Source of the DNA: Stichopus chloronotus
Taxonomy: Eukaryota; Echinodermata; Holothuroidea; Aspidochirotida; Stichopodidae
DNA length: 64,000 nt
NCBI GenBank assembly: GCA_021234535.1
Contig: CM037836.1
Location: 17,901,111 to 17,965,110 of the forward strand
Direction: 5' to 3'
In this document: positions 53,901 through 64,000 of the stretch, one piece after another
Layout of the letters: the number at the start of each line of letters is the position of its first letter
Position numbering within the stretch: the first letter of the stretch is position 1
Notes under the pieces: generated by a model
Told to the model about the DNA's origin: nothing
Seen by the model: only the letters and a program-made list of their open reading frames with translations
Databases searched by the model: none
Program-made: the position numbers and the translations under genes

Positions 53901-55041
53901 ATCGTTATGAACCACCCCTCCTGACAAATATATGTAGACTGCGTGGGGTGATTTATGGGGACAAAGGAGGGAGATTTGTTAATGGATGAAACGCAGTAGA
54001 GCCTGAATTATGTATATGTGCTCAGTGAGGTATGTGTCATGAATAACCGAGAGCTCTAGATGTTTTAAAGGGTATATTGTAGTCGTTGGTACAACGCATG
54101 TCTTCTAACTGTAATATATCTTCAAAATTAAACCGAAAACAACATCGCATTAAGCAGAAATACACAAAAAGAACAAAGTATGTTTGTCAATCCTCATTCA
54201 TGTTTCTACGATTCAATTTCGCATTATTTCCATTGCTTTATTCGTTACATATTTCTAATACAGTATGATTTTCTGTGTAATATATGATTTGTTCAAAACG
54301 AAATTCATCTGAAATAAAAAAAATCACAGGGATGATATAATAATGGAAATATTTCAGTTTACCTGGAAACGTCTTTTTACAAAACAAAAGATATGTCTTC
54401 ACTCCCTTATGTGACCCGCAAGGAACTTTGAGAATACAAAATTTTCTCCAGCACTAACCTGAGGTAAACAGTTGATAAAGCTGTTTTATGTGACGCAGTT
54501 ACAACTTTCACGATAGAGTGAGGTATATACTAAGCTAGATTAATAAGAATCATATTATTTGTTCGATTATGCACCAACAAACTAATAAAATACAGGAAAT
54601 TATAGGTCCTATATTTTCTGTATCACATATAACAAATTCTGAGTAAATGCAGTATTCTGTTAGGCAATTCTCCTGGGAATAACTATCATTTTTTTTTGCT
54701 GTTACTACACGGCGATTGTTAAATGCGTACAGCAATTAATTCATGAGCTGGGTAAATTTAGTCTGAATAAAAAAAAAAGCAATTTAATGCCCTTGCACAA
54801 AAATGTCCGACTTGCAATGCCAATCACATTCGCCCAAGACAGCAGCATCTTGATACAACATCTGAGGTATGAATTTGTTTCAGAGGTGGTTGGAAAACAA
54901 AGCTGTAAGGCAAAACTAGAACGAAATCATACACTGTGATTTCTCTGATACAAAATGCTGGTATGACATTACTTCGGGTTTTTGCAATGCAGCACACAAA
55001 GTAGTCATTATTTTAAACAATGTAATCTTTAAGACAATTAC

Positions 55042-55104
55042 CTTCAATAGTACAATATGGGCCTGACAAAATTCCCCATATTTTGGCATCATCTTTTCAA
55101 GGGG
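55042..55104 (-). CDS. Possible 21-codon exon, unidentified
   Basis: Minus strand, 63 nt between acceptor gcatgcccag and donor GTAATT, phase 0 at both ends. It would encode PLEKMMPKYGEFCQAHIVLL plus K. It could pair with the possible exon at 56198-56006, but the phases do not join directly, so at least one more exon would be needed. Confidence 0.2.
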
Positions 55105-56005
55105 CTGGGCATGCAAAAATGAAAAAAAAAAATTCACCCTTCAGAGCCTGCACCAATCAGCTTTCAATTAAATGTGATGGACAACGACACTGCATATAAA
55201 ATTAATCCAAGTGTCCTCTCTAAAGATATAGCGTTAAAAATACTTTTGTCGCATGATCATACTTAAAGCTTTGTAATTGAACTTCAAGATATACAAACTT
55301 CACCAAAGACTGGCCAGTCTGATACTAGATAGTATTCCTCCATCACAGTTTGCCTATAATTTATTTCTGGTCACTATCGTCACGTGAAACAGGACCTTTT
55401 AAATACCTCATCAACATGAAAACAAATAACCAGGGACCACCCACAAACTACGCACACGTAACAAACATGACATGAATCTAATTTGTCACTCTTTATGAGA
55501 AATTTGCCACAGTCTATATCATTGCGCTACCTTTGAAGGAAATTGGGGAAACTGTTATTGAAAGCTGGTATGTGAAGGTTTTTTTATTACTTAAAAAAAG
55601 CACCTACCCACCTAATCATTAACATGTACGACATCATTATAAAACACAGCCAGTGCAGACACTGTACCATCTGGTGTTTGACGCTAAACAGCGTGGGATA
55701 CTAGAACATTTTCTTGCATAGTTCTGTGCCACACAAACCTTAAACCATGACAGCTGGGTGTTAAAATAGGAGCACCATATGACTAAACCCACATGAGACA
55801 ATACCATCCACTTCATTTGCTCTTGAGAGTGAATTTACAAGATTATGCACTAGTTGATCTTAGGATTAGTGTAAGCACACATTTTGCACGAAAAAAATAT
55901 TTAGCCTGATCCATCATACTTTTTCATGGAAGTTAGTTCCATACTTTACATATGTAAACACCTTATGCTAACACTTGTAATAAGTTTTGAGAAACTTAGA
56001 TGTAC

Positions 56006-56198
56006 CTGAGAAATGAACATCTCAACGTTTTCACATTCAACCTTGTCCACTGGCCCATATCACCAAAAGCAATAGGGTTCTTGTTCCTGATTTGGAACAC
56101 TTTCATACCAGATATGACACCAGTGTAAGGAGATCCTTCTTTGACATAACAGCAGAGCACAAGAAACACTACAGACAGGTAAAGCCATGCCAGCATGA
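56006..56198 (-). CDS. Possible exon of an unidentified membrane protein
   Basis: Minus strand, 193 nt between a good acceptor (cctttacag) and a GTACAT donor. One frame is open across it and begins with a hydrophobic segment, MLAWLYLSVVFLVLCCYV, followed by KEGSPYTGVISGMKVFQI. I do not recognise the family. It lies beyond the POLK 3' end on the same strand, so it would belong to another gene. No start, stop or full exon chain could be built, and it may be chance. Confidence 0.25.
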
Positions 56199-56994
56199 CT
56201 GTAAAGGTTATGATTATCATCACCTTCCCCAGAAAAAGAAAGAAGAAAAATATTAGGTGATGTTACAATATTTACTCTGATGAATGCCCCCTCTCTTATA
56301 AATCTGCACCCCCTTGATTTTTTGTTTTTGAGGACAGAGGATAGAGCAAAATTGAAATAGTCCTATCCTTCCCAAGGAAATTTCACAAAGTCTGGTATCC
56401 TGCACGAAAGAGTTTTTCTGCAGATTGTTTTTCATGTCAATCACGCTATTTCATATGGCATTTGTGAAAGCCCCTGTAGTGCTCATATTAAAGCAGGATG
56501 TGCTGTTATTCATTGCTTGCAAACATGAACCAAAGTACTAGTTCTTAATCTTCTCACAGTTGTAAATAACTATAAAAACTACTATATCAAGGTGTATCCA
56601 TCATAAAATCTCAAAATTTCCAAAGAAGTGCTTTCAGATAAGAGTTTTGTTTGGTTGTTCACACGAAAGTCCCATATACTTACCAGTGGAACAGATTCCA
56701 CTGACATTTTAGCAAAAAAAAAAAAAAAAAAAAAAACTAAATTGGTCTTGTTTCTACTGCAAATAACACTCTCATTAGTTAAAGCTATGCTGAAAGAAAC
56801 ATGGCGTAGGTGTTGTTTGCCAGGTTGGTGTCATACAGAAAAGATGGAAGTTTAGCGTTATTCATCAAACAGCACATCCTGCTGTAAGGCACTGTAACAG
56901 TCCTTGCCAGTACATCTGACTATATAACATGCAGCCCCCCCCCCCCCCCGTATGAAAATTTCACATCCCTACGGTATTTGTTAAAGTAAACACA

Positions 56995-57000
56995 TTTAAT
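56995..57000 (-). terminator. Candidate POLK poly(A) signal (ATTAAA)
   Basis: TTTAAT on the + strand reads ATTAAA on the minus strand, about 400 nt past the POLK stop. No AATAAA was seen nearer to the stop. Confidence 0.35.
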
Positions 57001-57405
57001 ATGAAGGGTGTATAAACTATCAAAAATCACTACAAATGGTCACACATGGGAAATCCTAACTTAAACCAATGTTTTACATCCAGCAATACAACCTACAAAA
57101 TACGGCCTACCACGCATAAACCACACTGAACCCCTGGCAAGACTTTGGAATAGATGGTAACTAATATCTCACAGAAAAAACGATGAAAAAAAAATAACTG
57201 GTTGGAAAAAATAGGTGCAATTTGTTGCAGAGCTGCATGTTAATTGAAAGACCACATAATAAAAAATGTAAACCAAAGACAGAATGTCCAAAGAACACGG
57301 TACTTGCTTTCTGTCAGGAATTAAAAATTAATGCTATCATGGACGCTTACATAGCCCTTGGCATTATAAACATAGGAAAGAAATACATGCAAATTTGAAA
57401 CCTCG

Positions 57406-60400
57406 TCAAGAATGCTTCGTAAAGAATTTATCCAGAGTTGTGAACTTTCTGCCGTGTTTTGTCTTCATCTTTTTCTTCGAAGAACTAGATGAACCGTTGG
57501 AAGATCTGTGATGAAGACCAAGTAGAATTACATACTTGCTTGGTAGATGCACAGACATTATTTTGATGGACATTAAAGTTGATTTTGTTTTGTTACACTT
57601 ACAAACATTTCTACAATCTGAACTTGAAAAGAATGTTACCGTACATTTTGACAATTTCTTCACTTGACATGAAGTTAAGATTTAATGGTCATACTTTGGC
57701 CATTCAAGAGCGACTGCTGCATACACGAGTCACACTTTGAGCACATTTACAGTACCTGTTCCTTCTAAAAGCATACCGTGACATAACTGTGAAAAAAAGT
57801 CTCACGCCAAAGCCACTTTTTTCCTTTCTAGAGCTATCATAAATTAGAAGCATTTCCCATTTTCTTTTGAGTTCCTTTTCTTTCATTTTAAAAATATATT
57901 TCATTGGAAACAACACAACATGGCCGTGTGCACAATGCTTACCTTTTGAGAGTGGTAGTTTTGCCAGTATATACTGCTGGTTTTTGACCTGGGGACAGAT
58001 ATCAGAAAATGAAATATTTAACACAAACATAACTTTCTGACAAAGTTCATTTACACAATTGGTTTCTGTTCCTCTGAGTCAAGATTTCAAAGTCGAACCT
58101 AAAATTCCTAATGTAAGACCTAGGAGACACTTGTGCTAATGAAAATAGTTCACTAATTGGCCTAAATAAGCATCTCTACAATGCATGCAAACTTTCCAGG
58201 GCAATGAAGGGTAGAAAAAAATATTTTCTAAATCTATTCATTGTTGAGCAACGACCTCTCACCCCCCAAACAAATAAAACTTACTTATTTTATGTGTGAG
58301 CTTTGAAAACATAAACACCGATACTTTATCATTTCATCATTTCACAGCAGATTCCATACTGTCTGGCTTAATATGCAAAAGTGTGTACATCCATTCTCAA
58401 TTAAAACAAAACTTAAAGCTTACTGATTTGGTCTTTGTAAAAGGGAGTACATCCAACAATTTTGAGATCTTACGTGAAGTGTTGTCTTTCAGAAAGGAGG
58501 ATATGGCTCCTTTGTTCAAGCATTCATCCACATGTTGGTTGAACTCTTCCAAGTTTCTGTACGCTGTCTCCTTACTACACACAGGGCAAGCATACTTGTG
58601 TCTCTCTGAGACGTCTCGACCCTCGTCTTCATCAAATTCTTTTGTCTCCCTTTCTCTCACTTCAATTTCTCTTGCTTTGCTGTCTTGCAACTCACTCTCT
58701 GGAGTTGTTACAGCCTCTCTAGACTCTTCTGCTTCAATTATTTCCTCTTTTTCAACATCAGCCTTTGGAGATGGCCTTGGCTGTGTGGCCACCTCAGAAT
58801 TTTCTGAAGTCTTGGCTCCAGCTTCCGGGAAGAGCTTCCCTTTAGACTTGGAAGAGGATTTCTTCATGAAAGACATCAGCGACTGTTGCTTCTGACTCCC
58901 TTGAACTTCCTCCTCGGACAAGAAGGAGGACAGTCTGACTCCTGTTAAAAAGGTATTGCAGTTAAAGTTGACTTCAGCAAGCTTCAAATACATGGAATAC
59001 AGCAAATGCTGATCTGTGGCTTTAATTGCACATAAAGAAGAAGTAGCATTTAGAAGAATTCTTTCAAAACTCCACAGCAAGAGAAAGAATCATCAACATC
59101 TAAAATGACAGTACAAGTCTCAGTCAATCATTTAGAAACTACGAAAAAATATGAAGATGAGAACTTTACCCATTAATCTGAGGGCCAGGGGTCGAGGTTT
59201 ACACGCCCTGATTTCTGACTGAAGGAGGTCCCTGGCGACATTGAATAACTCTTGGCCAGTGCTGACGCCATTCATCACAGACAGTGATCTGTTCCTTAGC
59301 TCAAATTGCACAGTTTTTAACTTCAATGTGACCACCTTCCCCTGAGTGACAGAAATTTGACAGGGTTCAAAAGCTTGGGAGCATATGCTAATAATAGGAT
59401 AATGACATTCTCAAAGTGTATTTCCATCTTCGATTTTGTACAATTTGACATCCCAAACACACGTGTTAATCCCCTACACTCAATTCACTAATGATGCAAA
59501 ATGAGAAAAATGTTTCAAACTAAAACGCATTGCACTTCATCAGTTCACAAAAAAAAAATTGCATGAGTACATTAATGTGAGAAAGATGCACACAAGCATA
59601 CACGATGTTAAAAAAGTATGTTGGATTTCAACCCATTCTGAATAATATTCAAGCTTCAGTGACCAGAGAGATAATAATTTAACAATTCCACTTGCAGAAA
59701 CCTATAACTCTTCTTTGTGTCATTGGGAAAATGAAGCAACATCAAATGCATTTTATACTTCTGTGATGAAATAACAGAAGACAAAAATAATCAAAACTAG
59801 AAGAATGATTGTTTCAAGAAAGGATTGTTTCTTTACTTATTTTTGATAAATACGTAACGTTACAAAAGAAAAATGACTAAGAATGGATGAGGTTTGACTA
59901 ATTGTTGTTTCAAACTTGAATGCATTGTCGAGTAATTTCATTTAGCTTACCGAACTACTCTATTCTAGCAACGGAAAGGTGTCCCCTCCCCCGAAAAACA
60001 TAGAAGCCATGTTAGCAGGTTTTGGTTTCTTCCACTTACTTAGTGGGGCATTTTTAATGAGAAATTTCTAAATACAATGCAAAATCAGCAATAATATTGC
60101 TTTAAATATACTAATTTCAGTACAAAATAGTAAGTATAATAGTCTCAATGGTACTTGTTGTGGGTAGAATTCAAAGTACCCACATACCCTGCTTTAAGTA
60201 ATGCAGTAGGAGCAACTGTTTCCAGACACCACAACAAAGCAGTTAATCATTGTTACTTCCAACTTTGCAATCGGTCATCCCTCTCTCAATTTTTTGCCTG
60301 CCTGATAAATTGAAGAGTGGCTCCATAGATTTCCATTTCAGGGAACCACAAGTACACTGCTGTTTTGGCTCCATAAGAATATTTTAAAGAATTCATGTAA

Positions 60401-63400
60401 CCACATTACCTTGATACCTTTCCTGTCCACGTCTGTGGCCAATGACTCACAGAGTTCTTGACATATTCTCAACAAATCTTCTGGTTTACTCTTGTTACCA
60501 AACGTTCGTTCCGTGCTGATACTCTTCCGTTCCTCCCCCCTATGGAGAAGTTCAGGTTTATGTGTTAGCTGCTAGTACAGTTCACAGCTAGGTCACGTTT
60601 TCTTGCAATGAGGGAAAGAAACGTGAGGCAAAGAGATCTCACAGCAAGTTTTCAGGGCATTCCTGAATTCTGCCTAAGTAAACAGGAAGATGATCATCAT
60701 GAATTTATCATGGCAACTTTAAAAGGGAAAGTTCAATCAACAGTGTTACTATTTAGACAATACAAAAATGGGTTCAAGCAATTTTCTTTTACTTCCTTTA
60801 AAAGCAAGTTTGGGTGCCACCAGAATATCTCTTTAATAGTGTATCAATTTCACATTATTCAAGGGGTTCTGTTTACACACCAGTAGCCGATAGGCTTTAC
60901 CCTCTGCTATTTTGAGTTGTGTTACTGAGTGTGAATGTAGTCCAACACCACCCACTTTCAATGAGGCACCTGCAAATGCAAAATATTTTATTGTGTGAAA
61001 CTGTTAATGAAGCTACATTTGTTGTAATATAGTCAAATGCCAGAATCCTATGAACTTCCGACTGAAATTTGCCTGCCTGTGGGTTCAACTGTTGGGCCAG
61101 TAGCAGGATGCACCAATTCCACACCATCCAAGTAACATCAAAATACTCTGTTGGCACATTCAATGACAATACTGCTGTAGCCTTTTGCTTAATTTTACAT
61201 CCTGTTTCAAAGAGTATGGGAACCTCGCACTTATACAGAAATTCTACGATAACATATGCAGCAAAGACCCCAAGAAAATGAACAAGCATACACCAAAAAG
61301 AAGAGATTCATTCTACTGCCATAAACATTGTCTTCAACATTTGAGCAACAGTATCATTAGTGTAGTAATCACTTCCACAAGGTTCCAGTCAGCAAACTTA
61401 TAATAGGAACTACTAAGGAGGATAAAGGTCATGATCTACAGCAACACATAAACAAAATGGAAAAATATTTCATCCTTTCCATTTAAATTTTTTTTCACTT
61501 TTCTTTGTTTTGACATTTCTTTTTATTTGTGTACCTTCTTTTTCCCTTACCTGCCAACTTCTGTTGATCCAAGTCCGCGTGATATTCTGATAAAGTGGTT
61601 GAAAGAGACTGGAGCAAACAGCTTGTAGAGGAGGGCTCTTTCCTTGTACAAGTCAGAACAGATCTTCACCCCTAGGGCACTGAGAAGCTTCTCCATCACC
61701 TTACCGATCCCTGAGACCTGAAATAGTTGATCAAATGATAAATGTAATGCTGACTGAGTGAAATGGTGCACAGGAAAGTATGAGATGTATGGTAAAGATC
61801 GAACAGAGGTGAATCAAATTCCTCTTTGGAGTTTGCGACAACAATTGTGAAGGACGCTTCTGCAAAAGAATTTCTTTTGTGAGTATAAGTATTACCATAT
61901 CAAATTCCAAAAAAAAAACAAGATTTCAATAAGGTCTTAAATACAGGGCCTGCACATGGGGATTGGTAATAGTTTATTGCAACCACATGTCACAGAGACC
62001 TTGAGGAGGAATAGAATGCTTGCTGTTATTAGTTCCAGGCACTGATTGTAAATCAGAACTAAATATTCTTCAAACGTAAAATGGTGGTAAGCAGAAGAAC
62101 CGAACATACAATGGTAATATTGATATCTACTGTAAGGAAGCAAGCTAGCTTAAGCCTAGCCTGGTGCCACTACTTAGACTCAAGTAACGATAACAATAAT
62201 GGCTCAAAAGTATCTGTGCATATAACGCTGCACAACACAGTTATAACACTGGGTTATTTCCAGTATGTAGGTTAGACTTAGTGGTTAGAGTTAGGGGCAG
62301 GATACAAGAGCATCCCTCTATGGGTTATTTGCACACCTGTAAGAATAACATTCTCATAATTGGCAGGAATGTTCAAATACATTACTCACAGGGGCCAGTT
62401 CTGCTCAAGACATACTGTATGTTCAGTATTGTGTTCATAGAGAGAGCCTTGTAAAATTTTGCATATAATGTTCAATTAGCTCTCAAGATACGGTGGAATC
62501 AAAAGTTTGAGGCAAAAGTGGCTTTGTCAAAAATCAGCGCTGAGATTTCACTGGATTTACCATTACAGTAATATTATGCTGAAGGATGTGTCATCAGGTA
62601 AGTCCTTAAAAAGCTTTACGTTAATTGGTGTAATAGTTGTCAAGATATGCTGAAAATACAAATTTTGGGGCAAAATTGGCTTTTTTCTCAAAATCAGTAC
62701 ATTTCACACTCTTTACTATAAATGCAATATACCTTGAATATTACATTCTCAGGTAAGTACTTGCAAAATTTTGCAGTAAATGCTCAAATGCTTCTCAAGA
62801 TATGCTGGAAATACCAATTTTGGTACTAACTTGAATTTTTCCCCTAAAAAAATCAGCAAATTTCACTGGATTTACCATTGCAGTACTATTATGTTGAGCA
62901 ATGTGTTCTTAGGTAAATTTGTACATAGCTTAAAGTTACTTTCTCTAATGTTTCTCAAGATATGCTGGAAATTCAAATTTTGGGGCAAAATTGGCTTTTG
63001 TTATGAAAAATCAGTAAATTTCACATTTCTAACAAAAAGTGATATACCTTGAATATTACATTCTCAGGTAAGTCCTTGCAAAATTTTGCATTAACTGCTC
63101 AAATACATCTCAAGATATGCTGGAAATAGCAATTCTGGACCAAAATTGGCTTTTTCTTAAAAAATCAGCAAATTTGACTAAATTTACCATACAACCAATA
63201 CATCTTGGACATTTTGGCATCATGCACAACCTTACACAGTTAAAACTTAATCGCTAATGTACTTTTCAAGGTATTCTGGAAAAACTATAATTTGGACAGG
63301 TGCAGACACACACACGCATGCACACACATCGACACAGGGGCACTTTACCATGGGATACACCTGGTGTGTCGCTACTCATCCACTCCAAGCATTTCCATGG

Positions 63401-63837
63401 CAACCATACTCCTGTGGGTGCACACTACAATATAGGGCTTTTCTAGTCAAGTGACTACAATATCTCATCTTCACCCCATATAGGGCGATGAGATAAAAAA
63501 AAAAGGCTTGAAGGAAAGTGATGTGCTAAACATTGATTACATGTACGTTGTGCAGTTTTTGTCTGACTTCTAAGCATGACATGCCCATGACATTGAGGTG
63601 TATACTAAAGCTTAGAACATTGCTATCCTTGCATTAAAGTGCAGCATATACATGGCTAAAATTTCATGCAAAATATTAGAATTAAGACTATTGTAGGTCT
63701 ATTCAGACTCACCTTTCTCACTGGTAAATTTGTGATGAAATTCAATACGTCTTCTCTTGTTGGCTTTATCATAAACTGTCCATTGGGTTTGTTCATATCA
63801 GAGGCAATCTTAGCCAACATACAATTTGGGGCTATGC
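57406..63837 (-). CDS. POLK: DNA polymerase kappa, C-terminal part (5' exons outside the window)
   Basis: Minus-strand exons 63837-63713, 61717-61551, 60539-60410, 59341-59170, 58941-58474, 57786-57756 and 57505-57406 join in phase, giving 396 residues. Order: end of the palm ([25 protein letters not shown]); helix-hairpin-helix thumb ([31 protein letters not shown]); the [13 protein letters not shown] block; little finger/PAD ([32 protein letters not shown]); an acidic linker; one UBZ zinc finger (CPVC...HVDEC) for ubiquitin binding; and a basic tail with TTLDKFF, a PCNA-interacting (PIP-like) end. Known role: Y-family translesion polymerase, accurate past N2-dG adducts, recruited by ubiquitinated PCNA. 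Vertebrate POLK has two UBZ fingers; only one is seen here. The catalytic aspartates are upstream, outside the window. Confidence 0.95.
62480..63494. mobile_element. Tandem-core element (about 157-bp units) with terminal hairpin in a POLK intron
   Basis: Six diverged units marked by CAAGATATGCTGGAAAT-like blocks at 62483, 62642, 62797, 62957, 63111 and 63268, spacing 154-160 bp. Each has a nearby AAATTGGCTTTT and TTCTCAGGTAAGT block. A CA-rich stretch and a hairpin ATCTCATC (63462-63469) with GATGAGAT (63487-63494) follow. The end is nearly the same as that of the element at 12.8 kb. It sits between the POLK exons at 63713 and 61717. Confidence 0.7.
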
Positions 63838-64000
63838 CTGCAACATGAAGAGAGGCAGAGAAGAATTGGCAAACAAGGACCAACTTTATACATTTAAAAA
63901 AAAAAAAATTAATGCAACAAACACAGGTGAGGAGTTAAAAAAAAAAAATTAATGCAACAAACACAGTTGAGGAGAGAAAAAGAGCTGAAGATACTGGAAA

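Larger units (their letters stand above)
49680..56990. other. Intergenic between the convergent FAM151 and POLK genes
   Basis: Contains the direct repeat at 50.2-51.0 kb, poly-G tracts near 49800, 50565 and 50690, and the two possible minus-strand exons at 55.0 and 56.1 kb. Nothing else is supported. Confidence 0.5.

Noticed and set aside
58296..58895. 199-codon + strand frame
   Set aside because: It is the antisense shadow of the POLK UBZ exon, which has clear homology on the minus strand.

Overview
The window is nuclear DNA of an animal. It is AT-rich, with long GT-AG introns, polypyrimidine acceptors, AATAAA-type poly(A) signals, many short non-autonomous DNA transposons, tandem arrays and poly-G tracts. 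No rRNA, tRNA, bacterial operon or CRISPR array is visible. The protein families and the repeat style (CAGTGGCG-type termini, tandem-core elements with a terminal hairpin) suggest a marine invertebrate. An echinoderm is my best guess, but that is inference and cannot be settled here.

Four multi-exon genes could be assembled exon by exon with consistent splice phases. (1) PRCC, + strand, 13345-21188: seven exons and a 522-aa model of the splicing-associated proline-rich PRCC protein. (2) An unusual small heat-shock-like protein, - strand, 29522-24460: signal-peptide-like N-terminus, Q/N-rich linker, alpha-crystallin domain and a C-terminal I-x-I motif; four well-supported exons and a 414-aa model. 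Its second intron holds a 15-nt minisatellite of about 540 bp. (3) A FAM151/menorin-family gene, + strand, 43653-49659: four exons, 532 aa, with a signal peptide and a GPI-anchor-like tail. (4) The 3' part of POLK (DNA polymerase kappa), - strand, 63837-57406: seven exons including a 31-nt microexon; the 5' exons lie beyond the right edge. PRCC and the small HSP gene converge, and so do FAM151 and POLK. Nothing indicates that the four genes share a pathway.

The rest is intergenic or intronic DNA rich in mobile elements. Several are delimited with target-site duplications (TSDs): 7731-8350 (8-bp TSD, long inverted repeats), 9427-10165 and 25924-26711 (CAGTGGCG termini, 8-bp TSDs, hAT-like), and 13728-14275 in PRCC intron 1 (9-bp TSD). 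Another family carries internal tandem repeats and ends in a hairpin of the form ACAATATCTCAT...ATGAGATA. It occurs at 5644-5692, about 11936-12876 and about 62480-63494, and resembles 'pearl'/Helentron-type non-autonomous elements. The copy at 12 kb carries four perfect DR1 nuclear-receptor half-site pairs.

The 1-7.7 kb, 30-43.6 kb and 50-57 kb stretches have no gene I can support. Two possible exons of an unidentified membrane protein lie at 56198-56006 and 55104-55042 (- strand). No new multi-gene system is evident. The most unusual items are the secreted-type small HSP with its Q/N linker and neighbouring minisatellite, and the repeat families.
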